A DNA stretch of 7,462 bases, taken from assembly GCA_030590265.1 (NCBI GenBank), contig JAUUYW010000158.1, forward strand, positions 1 to 7,462, read 5' to 3'. Within the stretch, counting starts at the first letter, position 1. Each line of letters begins with the position of its first letter. Positions 1 through 6,186 of this stretch are shown one piece after another. The translations under genes were made by a program, and so were the position numbers. The notes under the pieces are model-generated. The model did no database searches. It was not told the DNA's origin and was given only the letters and a program-made list of their open reading frames with translations. Source of the DNA: Candidatus Krumholzibacteriia bacterium. Lineage in GTDB: Bacteria; Krumholzibacteriota; Krumholzibacteriia; LZORAL124-64-63.

Positions 1-246
1 CCGGATCTCCGTTTGGAGGGGGTTCTTTTGACCATGTATGACCGCCGCTTGCGGCTCTCCAATCAAGTGGCGGATGAGGCCATTGATTTCTTTGGAGAAA
101 CCGTTTACCAGACAAAAATTCCCCGCAATGTTCGTTTGGGTGAGGCCCCTTCCTTTGGCAAGCCGATCCTGTTGTACGATGTTGAGTGTGTCGGATCTCG
201 CAGTTATCTTGAGCTTGCACAAGAAGTTATCAGCAAAAACACTTGA
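1..246 (+). CDS. parA: ParA/Soj chromosome-partitioning ATPase, C-terminal fragment
   Basis: This is the last 81 residues of a ParA-type (MinD/Mrp superfamily) ATPase, open at the left edge of the window. The Walker A region is outside. What remains is very typical of chromosomal Soj/ParA: LEGVLLTMYDRR, then SNQVADE, then the block KIPRNVRLGEAPSFGKPI at about residues 38-55, and a terminal LELAQEVI helix. In the family, ATP-bound ParA dimers bind DNA non-specifically and are stimulated to hydrolyse ATP by ParB, which drives segregation of the origin region. Twenty-two bases separate it from the parB start, so the two are almost certainly co-transcribed. The IPRNVRLGEAPS signature makes confusion with MinD unlikely. 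The fragment has no frameshift. Confidence 0.95.
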   Translation, partial: PDLRLEGVLLTMYDRRLRLSNQVADEAIDFFGETVYQTKIPRNVRLGEAPSFGKPILLYDVECVGSRSYLELAQEVISKNT

Positions 247-268
247 CGCCAAAAGGACCGGAGAGACC

Positions 269-1219
269 ATGGACAGAAACAAAGTACTGGGAAAAGGCCT
301 TTCGGCCCTCATCAGGGGCGCAGACCTAAGGGGTTTATCTGGGGCTGAAAACGAGGGCACAAGCATCAATGCTTTGCCTTTGGAGGAAATTGGTTTTAAC
401 CCCGACCAACCCCGCAAGCACTTTGACTCCAACAAGTTGGATGAGTTGGCAGATTCCTTGAAGCAGGTTGGGATTTTGCAGCCCGTCTTGGTTCGAAAAC
501 TGGGTCCTGGTGAGAACGCCATCCAGCATCCTGACAGCGAGGCTCTTCCCTCTGAACTGAGGTACAGTGTGGTGGCCGGGGAGAGGCGGGTTCGGGCAGC
601 TAGATTGGCCGGCTTGCAGGAAGTGCCTGCATTGGTGTGCACTTATGAAGAGACCGAAGTTCTCAAGGTTGCCCTTTTGGAAAATATCCAACGGGAGGAC
701 CTCGGTCCAGTGGAAGAGGCAGAAGCTTACCGGAAGTTGATGGACTCCTATGGCGCGACCCAGGAGGAGTTGGCCGAAATGTTGGGAAAGAAGCGCAGCA
801 GCGTGGCCAACATGTTGCGGATTCTAACTTTGGAAAAAGACATTCTCAATTATCTCCAGGATGGCCGAATATCTCGCGGCCACGCCAAGGCCTTGCTTGG
901 GATGCCACCGGGGCCAGCGCGTATTCTTTTGGCTAAACTATGTCATTCTAGAGGGTTATCGGTAAGGGAGTGTGAGCGCCGAGTTCAGGTGGGGGGTGCC
1001 AAGCCCAAACGCAAGACAGCAAAAACCGCCAAAGCCCAGGCCGCAGTGGACCCTTCGATCAAGGCCCTAATTGAACGCACCGAACAAATTTTCGGCACGC
1101 CGGTGGAGATTGTCCGCAACCCCCGGAACAGCAAGGGTTCGGTTTCTGTGCGTTTCTATTCAGATGATGATTTGATACGCATTCTGAAGGTCATGGGTGT
1201 GGACACGGAACTGTCTTGA
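269..1219 (+). CDS. parB: ParB/Spo0J chromosome-partitioning protein
   Basis: ParB (316 aa) is the parS-binding CTPase clamp that loads on DNA near the origin and stimulates ParA. The start is the ATG after GGAGAG at 260-265; it gives the standard N-terminus with GKGLSALI (residues 8-15), the basic segment that stimulates ParA ATPase in the family. Box I is NPDQPRKHFD (44-53) plus GILQPVLVR. The CTP-binding GERRVRAAR motif is at 104-112, box III LLENIQREDL at 136-145, and the helix-turn-helix at about 163-187. A lysine/alanine-rich linker (244-260) leads to the C-terminal dimerisation domain (about 262-312). One oddity is an unusually long segment (about residues 78-98) between the QPVLVRK strand and the CTP-binding strand. 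Its stop codon overlaps the start of the downstream kinase. Length and motifs are otherwise normal for chromosomal ParB. Confidence 0.97.
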   Translation: MDRNKVLGKGLSALIRGADLRGLSGAENEGTSINALPLEEIGFNPDQPRKHFDSNKLDELADSLKQVGILQPVLVRKLGPGENAIQHPDSEALPSELRYSVVAGERRVRAARLAGLQEVPALVCTYEETEVLKVALLENIQREDLGPVEEAEAYRKLMDSYGATQEELAEMLGKKRSSVANMLRILTLEKDILNYLQDGRISRGHAKALLGMPPGPARILLAKLCHSRGLSVRECERRVQVGGAKPKRKTAKTAKAQAAVDPSIKALIERTEQIFGTPVEIVRNPRNSKGSVSVRFYSDDDLIRILKVMGVDTELS

Positions 1220-2604
1220 TGCAAAAGCTCTTATCTAAATTATTTGATAGCAGGGCCTTACGGCTAAGATTGATCATGGGAACTCTGGCTTTGGCCTCGG
1301 TCCTGTACCTCTCATCCAACATGTTGAAATTGGCTGGCGATTTTCAAACAACAGGGTCCTGGGCTGGGTTTTGGCAAATCGAGTGGAAATCAGGCAAGGT
1401 TTTTTCCGATGTTTTGAAATCGGGCTTGTTCCAGTTTTTCATGTTGTCATTGGGGTGGAGCGGATATCTGCGGTTTCGTCAGCAGGAAATCATCAACATT
1501 AGATTGCGTCGATCGGAACGAAAATTTCGGGCTATCATCAACCACGCAGGGGAGGCAGTGTTTCTCCTGGATACCGAAGGGTTGGTCCGGGAATGGAACA
1601 AGGCCGCGGAACAGCTCTTTCACCACTCGAGACGCCAGGCCTTGAATAAGGTTTTTGAAAACCTGCCCCTTGATTTGAACCTGGAACTGCACACGGTTTT
1701 CCAGGACGTGAAGCGCATTCGTCGCTCCCTGACTTATGAAATCCAGTTCAGCCGACCCGGAGACAGCCCCAAGGTTTTGAGCATGACTTTTTCCTTCATC
1801 GCCCCGTCAGCCGGAGTCTTGGCAGACAAAGCCGGATCGTATGTGGTGATTGCCCGGGATATCACCTCGGAAAAACAACTGGAATCCCGCATGAGTGAAA
1901 CAGAAAAAATGGCCGGCATCGGACAACTGGCCGCCGGGATTGCCCATCAGTTGAACACACCCCTCGGGTCCATTCTTTTGTCTGCTCAAATGCTGGAAGA
2001 AACCATCAAGGAAGAAGACGACGCCGAAGACATCCGGCGCATTATTCGCCAGACCGAACAGTGCCGGGGAATTATCAAAGGCTTGCTGAATTTTTCCCGC
2101 CCGACCGGTAGCGGACGCTCGCGAGTGAGCTTGACGGAAATCGTCAACGACACCATTTATCTAATGGAAAAAAATCTGAAAGTTGCCGAGATAACAGTCC
2201 GGCTGGAGGAGAGTGGAGATCCTTGGGTTTTTGGCAATCGCAACGAACTGGAGCAGGTGTTTTTCAACCTTATGGCCAACAGCCTGGACGCCATGAAAAA
2301 TGGCGGCGAAATCGTCGTCAATATTCATCGTGGGGATCCCGGTGAAATTCAAGTAGACTTCAAAGACACGGGTGACGGCATTCCGGTGGAAAACCAGGAT
2401 CGTATTTTCCTGCCGTTTTTCACGACCAAGGAATACGGCAAGGGCACAGGTTTGGGTCTGTCCATTGTGGCCCGAATCGTGCATGAGCACGGGGGACGAA
2501 TTGAATTGGCCAGCGAACCGGGACGGGGTACGACCTTCAGCCTTTGGTTCAGTGAAGCCCGCGAGGGCCAGGGCAGCACTTCATTGATCGACGATTCAGA
2601 ATAA
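1219..2604 (+). CDS. Membrane-bound PAS sensor histidine kinase (orphan)
   Basis: The 461-residue product has two predicted transmembrane segments (about 17-36 and 67-85) enclosing a loop of only about 30 residues. A PAS domain follows (about 99-217; FRAIINHAGEAVFLLD is typical). The HisKA dimerisation helix carries the H-box GIAHQLNTPLGS, with H243 as the expected phosphoacceptor. The ATPase domain has an N-box near 341-358 (RNELEQVFFNLMANSLDA), G1 DTGDGIP (383-389), F-box FLPFFTTK (397-404) and G2 GKGTGLGLS (407-415). All catalytic boxes look intact. With so small an outer loop, sensing is more likely membrane-based or through the cytoplasmic PAS. There is no response regulator gene in the window. 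I chose the ATG at 1219, which shares its A with the parB stop (TGATG), implying translational coupling; a weak GGAA lies at 1207-1210. A TTG at 1216 is the only close alternative. Its signal and target are unknown. Confidence 0.93.
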   Translation: MQKLLSKLFDSRALRLRLIMGTLALASVLYLSSNMLKLAGDFQTTGSWAGFWQIEWKSGKVFSDVLKSGLFQFFMLSLGWSGYLRFRQQEIINIRLRRSERKFRAIINHAGEAVFLLDTEGLVREWNKAAEQLFHHSRRQALNKVFENLPLDLNLELHTVFQDVKRIRRSLTYEIQFSRPGDSPKVLSMTFSFIAPSAGVLADKAGSYVVIARDITSEKQLESRMSETEKMAGIGQLAAGIAHQLNTPLGSILLSAQMLEETIKEEDDAEDIRRIIRQTEQCRGIIKGLLNFSRPTGSGRSRVSLTEIVNDTIYLMEKNLKVAEITVRLEESGDPWVFGNRNELEQVFFNLMANSLDAMKNGGEIVVNIHRGDPGEIQVDFKDTGDGIPVENQDRIFLPFFTTKEYGKGTGLGLSIVARIVHEHGGRIELASEPGRGTTFSLWFSEAREGQGSTSLIDDSE

Positions 2605-2623
2605 CAACCGAAACCGGAGCGCA

Positions 2624-3427
2624 ATGGGAATTCCGTCGCACACCAGAATCATTTTCATGACCGACGAACAACACCACTCTCGGGAGTACGGGATCACCCG
2701 TCTCATGGTGGTGACCTTGTTGGTCCTCGGCCTGGCCGTACTGGTGATCATGGGCCTGTTGCTGTTTTCTTTCTCTGGCAAACACAATGAAAGGCAACAA
2801 ATCGCCCTCCTGGAGGCCGAAGTGGCCGATGCCCGGGTGGCGGTTCAAAACGTGGGACAACTAAAAGAGGAACTTCTCTTTATGCAGGGTTTTCAGGAGA
2901 AGTTGCTCTTTATGCTGGGTGTGCAGGATGCCCCGTCAGCAAATGCGGACTCCATCAACGCCTGGTTGCAGAGAGATCCATCCTCGTCCGCAGAGGCGCT
3001 GAGGCGCTCGGCAGCCCTGAGCCTGAGCCAAAAACCGAGTTTGTGGCCCGCCGTTGGTTTCGTAACCAAGGAATTTGAAAAAGGGGCCATCAACCGGGGA
3101 ATTAAGCCCCACGAGGGAATCGACATTGCCGGCAGCACCGACTCACCGATCCTGGCAGCAGGGCCCGGAACAGTGGTCCGCACCGGCACCGAAGATTTTT
3201 TGGGAAACTTTGTTGAAATCCAGCATGGTTTGGGGTACTTAACTGTATACGGGCACTGCAGCCGTATTGCAGTTGGATTGGATGATCAGGTCGACGCAGG
3301 CCAGGTTATCGCTTATGTTGGGCAGTCCGGTCAGGCCACCGCGCCCCACTTGCATTTCGAGATTTATGTCCAAGGGGAGGCCGTTGATCCCCGACAAATT
3401 CTAGAGGGTGAACCGCCAACCAATTGA
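2624..3427 (+). CDS. Membrane-anchored M23 (LytM-type) metallopeptidase
   Basis: The 267-residue product has a short cytoplasmic N-terminus, one transmembrane helix (about 26-50), a coiled-coil-like stretch (about 54-100) and a C-terminal M23 domain (about 139-260). The zinc ligands of the family are present: H163 and D167 in HEGID, and H244 in HLHF. H211 (VYGHCS) and H242 are the usual catalytic histidines, so it is predicted to be an active peptidoglycan endopeptidase rather than an EnvC-like activator. It should sit in the inner membrane with the enzyme in the periplasm. The start is the ATG preceded by GGAG at 2616-2619; an ATG at residue 12 lacks a good ribosome binding site. The gene lies 19 nt after the kinase and 25 nt before the bactofilin. 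M23 peptidases beside bactofilins are a known pairing (for example Hyphomonas LmdC and Helicobacter Csd1/CcmA), which suggests that filaments position this hydrolase. Confidence 0.93.
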   Translation: MGIPSHTRIIFMTDEQHHSREYGITRLMVVTLLVLGLAVLVIMGLLLFSFSGKHNERQQIALLEAEVADARVAVQNVGQLKEELLFMQGFQEKLLFMLGVQDAPSANADSINAWLQRDPSSSAEALRRSAALSLSQKPSLWPAVGFVTKEFEKGAINRGIKPHEGIDIAGSTDSPILAAGPGTVVRTGTEDFLGNFVEIQHGLGYLTVYGHCSRIAVGLDDQVDAGQVIAYVGQSGQATAPHLHFEIYVQGEAVDPRQILEGEPPTN

Positions 3428-3440
3428 TGCCCATCGGGCC

Positions 3441-3447
3441 AAGGAGG
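3441..3447 (+). promoter_or_regulatory. Strong ribosome binding site of the bactofilin gene
   Basis: AAGGAGG matches the anti-Shine-Dalgarno sequence fully and lies 5 nt before the ATG at 3453. It is the strongest site in this operon and decides the start. It suggests that the filament protein is made in excess over the peptidase and kinase encoded on the same message. Confidence 0.85.
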
Positions 3448-3452
3448 AAACG

Positions 3453-3896
3453 ATGTTCGGAAAAGAACCAGAAAACCAAGCAGTCAACACGGGACAGACA
3501 TCCATCATTGCTCAAGGATGCAAATTTGATGGCAAAGTCGAAGTGCGCGGAGTTCTGCGCGTGGAAGGCGAATTCAAAGGCAGCATCGGCACGCCTGAAA
3601 GCCTGGTCATTGGCAAAACAGGTGTGGTGCATGCCACTGTTACGGTGAAGAACGCCATCATCGGCGGGCAGTTGTTCGGCAACATAACCGCCGAAAACAA
3701 AATCGAACTGCAGAGCGGCTCCCACGTGGAAGGCGACATCAAGACCAAGCGCTTGGTCATTGATGAAGGCGTTTTCTTTGAAGGGAATTGTTCCATGGGC
3801 AGCGGAACACGCAAATCACCGGCTCCGGGTTCAGCTTCAGCTTCAGCTTCTGCTCCTGCACACAGCATGGACAGCAAGGACCTGGGCAAGAAGTAG
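3453..3896 (+). CDS. Bactofilin (polymer-forming cytoskeletal protein)
   Basis: The 147-residue product belongs to the bactofilin family (DUF583), which forms right-handed beta-helix filaments without nucleotide. Recurring short beta-turn segments are visible from about residue 18 to 115: GCKFDGKVEVRG, VEGEFKGSI, GKTGVVHATV, GGQLFGNITA, GSHVEGDIKT, then EGVFFEGNCSMG. The N-terminus is short and polar, and the C-terminal tail (about 117-147) is low-complexity, with an alternating Ser-Ala run. This is the usual bactofilin layout: a rigid core with disordered ends. The start is the ATG with a near-perfect AAGGAGG at 3441-3447; an in-frame GTG at 3408 would overlap the peptidase gene and has no such site. 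In Myxococcus the bactofilin gene bacM also lies beside parAB, and BacNOP filaments position ParABS, so a role linking wall growth and segregation is plausible but inferred here. Confidence 0.95.
   Translation: MFGKEPENQAVNTGQTSIIAQGCKFDGKVEVRGVLRVEGEFKGSIGTPESLVIGKTGVVHATVTVKNAIIGGQLFGNITAENKIELQSGSHVEGDIKTKRLVIDEGVFFEGNCSMGSGTRKSPAPGSASASASAPAHSMDSKDLGKK
3831..3854 (+). repeat. 6-bp tandem repeat in the bactofilin tail
   Basis: There are three exact copies of TCAGCT followed by one variant, TCTGCT, coding for four Ser-Ala pairs. The unit keeps the reading frame, so copy-number changes would only lengthen or shorten the disordered C-terminal tail. Confidence 0.85.
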
Positions 3897-3946
3897 TCTG
3901 GTAGGGTCCGAAGGGCCTCCGATACACAGGTCTGCAGAAAATGATC

Positions 3947-3987
3947 ACCGCCCCTGTTTCCAGGTTTGGAATTGGGGGCGGTTTTTT
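3947..3987 (+). terminator. Rho-independent terminator of the parAB-bactofilin operon
   Basis: An 8-bp perfect stem, ACCGCCCC (3947-3954) with GGGGCGGT (3975-3982), is followed by a run of six T (3982-3987). The loop itself can form an inner stem, TTCCA (3958-3962) with TGGAA (3967-3971), so the hairpin is extended and stable. It lies about 50 nt after the bactofilin stop and separates the two operons. Confidence 0.93.
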
Positions 3988-4095
3988 ATATGGCTCATGG
4001 GGGTCATCGCTTGGTTGAAACAAAACTGGCCTAAAAAAAAACCTGTTGTACGGAAACCTGCCATTGGAAAACCACCCAGATGGGAAACCAGCCAG

Positions 4096-4124
4096 TTGAC
4101 GCAGCCTCCATCTTCTGCTAATAT
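4096..4124 (+). promoter_or_regulatory. Sigma70-type promoter of the lipoprotein operon
   Basis: The -35 box TTGACG (4096-4101) and the -10 box TAATAT (4119-4124) are separated by exactly 17 nt, each one or two mismatches from consensus. Transcription should start near 4131, giving a 5' leader of about 73 nt before the lipoprotein start. An overlapping TATACT (4122-4127) would need a 20-nt spacer and is less likely. The promoter sits between the upstream terminator and the next gene. The remainder of the 307-nt gap (3897-4203) shows only AT-rich sequence with an A-tract near 4034-4042 and no other gene. Confidence 0.8.
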
Positions 4125-4169
4125 ACTCCTATACAACCCACCCCTGATCGACATCCCCAAAAAGGTAAA

Positions 4170-4187
4170 GGCTGGCGTTTGCCGGCC
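4170..4187 (+). promoter_or_regulatory. GC-rich hairpin in the 5' leader next to the ribosome binding site
   Basis: GGCTGGC (4170-4176) pairs with GCCGGCC (4181-4187), seven pairs including one T-G, around a GTTT loop. It ends four bases before the AAGGAG ribosome binding site (4192-4197). It has no T-run, so it is not a terminator. It may stabilise the message or tune ribosome access; this is inferred from position only. Confidence 0.5.
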
Positions 4188-4203
4188 ATTCAAGGAGACA
4201 GTC

Positions 4204-4773
4204 ATGAAGAAGCTGTTATCGGTTGCAATTCTCTGCATCCTGGCCGCTACGTTGTGGGGTTGCGCATCCTCAGGACCCGAACATCCCGGGTCGGTTATCG
4301 AAGAAGAACTCAAAGATGCCCCTGATTGGGTCCTGAAGGGCCGCGGCGGCGACGATGACCGCATTTACGGTCTGGGTTCTGTAGCCGGCACTCGCAACGT
4401 ATCTTTGGCTCGCACCACGGCCCAGGGTCGTGGCCGCACTGAAATTGCCCGGTCGTTGCAGCTCCAGGTGGAGTCCATGCTGAAAGATTACCAGGCAACC
4501 ACCACCGGCGGCGAATATTTCGGTCGCAACGCCTCCGATGAACAGCACATTGAAGATGTCTCCCGGCAAATCACCGACATGACTCTCAATGGAACTCGCC
4601 AGGATGAAAACTGGATCAGCAGCACAGGAACCCTGTATGTGCTCATGTCCCTGGATGTGGAAAGCTTCCGCGGTGCCGTGCAAAGCATGGGTCAACTGGA
4701 TGAAGAAATCCGTTCTGCCGTGGTGGAGCGCTCTGATGAAGCATTTCGCGAGTTGAACGAAGCGCTGCGCTAG
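4204..4773 (+). CDS. LPP20-family outer-membrane lipoprotein
   Basis: The 189-residue product starts with a classical lipoprotein signal: MKK, a hydrophobic core, and a lipobox LWGC with the lipidated cysteine at C20. Ala follows it, so under the Lol +2 rule it should go to the outer membrane. The mature part resembles the LPP20 family (which includes Helicobacter Lpp20 and FlgP): APDWVLKG at 39-46, RIYGLGSV at 53-60, an amphipathic helix SLARTTAQGRGRTEIARSL (67-85) with the family's regular Ala/Arg spacing, and a closing strand TLYVLMSLDVESF at 143-155. The C-terminus (about 164-189) is a charged helix. The start has AAGGAG at 4192-4197, 6 nt away. It is the first gene of a three-gene operon, 9 nt before the next gene. 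The family's biochemical role is poorly known; no enzymatic motif is seen. Confidence 0.85.
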   Translation: MKKLLSVAILCILAATLWGCASSGPEHPGSVIEEELKDAPDWVLKGRGGDDDRIYGLGSVAGTRNVSLARTTAQGRGRTEIARSLQLQVESMLKDYQATTTGGEYFGRNASDEQHIEDVSRQITDMTLNGTRQDENWISSTGTLYVLMSLDVESFRGAVQSMGQLDEEIRSAVVERSDEAFRELNEALR

Positions 4774-4782
4774 GGGCACCCT

Positions 4783-6186
4783 GTGAAATGTACCCCTAAC
4801 AGGAGTCATGCCGGAAAAAGAAGCAATGCCATTTATCGGGCATTCCAAATGGCCGTGATGGCCGTGATGGCCGTGATGACCGTGATGACCGTGATGGTGG
4901 TCATGCCGGGTATGGCCTCAGCCAACCGCATTGTCAGCGTTCTGGACCTGCGCAACAGCGCTGGCATGACCGATGCCGAATCGGCCTACCTCACGGACCT
5001 GGCTCGCGATGCCCTGGCCCGAAACCTGTCGCTGGATCATTTCACCATCATGACCAGGGAAAGCATCCTCGAGCTCCTACCTGAAGGAACACGTCTTTCC
5101 GACTGTCTCGACGCGTCCTGTGAAGTGGAGATCGGGCGAACCCTTGGTGCGGATTATGTGGTCTCGGGTGAGGTGTTGTTATTTGCGGGAGAACAACGCC
5201 TCATCCTGAAAGCCCATCACTGTCTTTCGGCCGCTTTTATCGGCAGTGAAACGACGGCCGGGATCACGCTCAAGGAGCTGGAGGGATCGGTGGCGGGCAC
5301 CACCTCTTTGCTGGCAGAGCGAATCAACAAACACAGTGGGGCAGATCTCATGGGAGTGGCAACACCCCAGGAAGGAACACCGGTTATCGACCTTGATGAT
5401 TGGCTCATCAAGCCGGAGATATTTGGCTCTCCTGTCCGTGGCAATCGAACCAATGACGTGGGCCAGGCCATGGTGCACATCGAGGCCGGTGAATTTCTTA
5501 TGGGAAGCCCTCGCTACGAAACGGCCCGTGAGCAAAATGAAGATCGCCATCAAGTGACCTTGACCCGCAGTTTTTTAATCAGCGCCACGGAAGTCAACCA
5601 GGAACAATGGTACTCCGTTATGGCCACAAGGCCATCGCGCTTCGAGGGGAGCCGTCGCCCCGTGGAGAATATTACTTTTGACGACTGTATTGAGTTTTGC
5701 AACCAGCTTTCGATCATGGAGGGGCTGGCTCCGGTCTATGGCCGCCGCGATGGAAATATTTACTGGAACCGCGAATCGGACGGCTATCGTTTACCCACGG
5801 AAGCCGAGTGGGAATACGCCTGCCGGGCGGGCAGTCAAAAACGTTTTGCCAACGGGGATCTTGCTTCTGATTTGCAAAAACTTTCCTGGTATCGAAACAA
5901 CAGCACGGGTCGCTCACACGATGTTGCTTCACGAGTTCCCAACAACTGGGGGTTGCATGACATGCACGGCAATGTTTGGGAGTGGTGTTGGAATTGGTCG
6001 GCCGAATACCCCACCAGATTTGCCGTGGACCCGGAAGGACCCCACCAGGGTTACAGCCGGGTCATTCGTGGTGGCTCTTGGGACAATCCGGCAGAGGCTT
6101 GCCGCTCGGCCAATCACAATGGGGCCAAGCCGGGCTTTCATGGCCCGATTCTTGGGTTCAGGGTTGCCCGGACGGTGATCCAGTGA
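4783..6186 (+). CDS. Secreted fusion of a CsgG/TolB-like domain and a SUMF1/FGE-fold domain
   Basis: The 467-residue product (GTG start) has a basic N-region (1-20), a repetitive hydrophobic core of Met-Ala/Thr-Val triplets (23-41) and a likely signal-peptidase site after ASA (47). Residues about 48-183 resemble the periplasmic CsgG/LpoB/TolB-like fold (IVSVLDLRN, then CEVEIGRTLGADYVVSGEV at 113-131). Residues about 228-465 are an FGE-sulfatase (SUMF1/EgtB/PvdO) domain: HIEAGEFLMGSP, RLPTEAEWEYACRAG (336-350), WGLHDMHGNVWEWC (389-402), RGGSW and GFRVAR. The two copper-binding cysteines of true FGE are not visible at the expected place; only C440 (EACRSANHN) is there, as in most non-FGE members, so sulfatase activation is unlikely. 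The start is uncertain: GTG 4783 has AGGGG at 4772-4776, overlapping the upstream stop, and gives the only positively charged N-region; ATG 4849 is an alternative. It lies between two LPP20-like lipoprotein genes. Confidence 0.85.
   Translation: MKCTPNRSHAGKRSNAIYRAFQMAVMAVMAVMTVMTVMVVMPGMASANRIVSVLDLRNSAGMTDAESAYLTDLARDALARNLSLDHFTIMTRESILELLPEGTRLSDCLDASCEVEIGRTLGADYVVSGEVLLFAGEQRLILKAHHCLSAAFIGSETTAGITLKELEGSVAGTTSLLAERINKHSGADLMGVATPQEGTPVIDLDDWLIKPEIFGSPVRGNRTNDVGQAMVHIEAGEFLMGSPRYETAREQNEDRHQVTLTRSFLISATEVNQEQWYSVMATRPSRFEGSRRPVENITFDDCIEFCNQLSIMEGLAPVYGRRDGNIYWNRESDGYRLPTEAEWEYACRAGSQKRFANGDLASDLQKLSWYRNNSTGRSHDVASRVPNNWGLHDMHGNVWEWCWNWSAEYPTRFAVDPEGPHQGYSRVIRGGSWDNPAEACRSANHNGAKPGFHGPILGFRVARTVIQ
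4849..4902 (+). repeat. 9-bp tandem repeat coding for a signal-peptide core
   Basis: Six consecutive 9-bp units start with ATG: three exact ATGGCCGTG, two ATGACCGTG, and a diverged ATGGTGGTC. They encode Met-Ala-Val three times, Met-Thr-Val twice and Met-Val-Val. A change in copy number would keep the frame and alter the length of the hydrophobic core by three residues per unit. Confidence 0.95.

Noticed and set aside
38..268. A possible 77-codon N-terminal extension of ParB.
   Set aside because: It overlaps the parA coding sequence in another frame. The ATG at 269 has a good ribosome binding site and gives the standard ParB N-terminus.
3950..3965. A TGTTTC sequence that could be half of a parS site near parAB.
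   Set aside because: The other half does not match the canonical parS palindrome (TGTTTCACGTGAAACA), and the sequence is explained by the terminator hairpin loop. No parS was found elsewhere in the window.
3760..4203. A possible 148-codon N-terminal extension of the first lipoprotein.
   Set aside because: It would read through the bactofilin end, the terminator and the promoter. The ATG at 4204 has AAGGAG and begins a proper lipoprotein signal.
4270..4848. A 192-codon open frame on the - strand across the first lipoprotein gene.
   Set aside because: It is antisense to a gene with promoter, ribosome binding site, lipobox and family match, and its translation shows no recognisable domain. It is a codon-usage shadow.
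5678..6178. A 166-codon + strand open frame inside the FGE-fold gene.
   Set aside because: The alternative frame carries all the conserved SUMF1 motifs; this one has none and no ribosome binding site.
5976..6182. A possible 69-codon extension of the second lipoprotein into the FGE-fold gene.
   Set aside because: It would bury the signal peptide and lipobox inside the protein and overlap a well-supported coding region.
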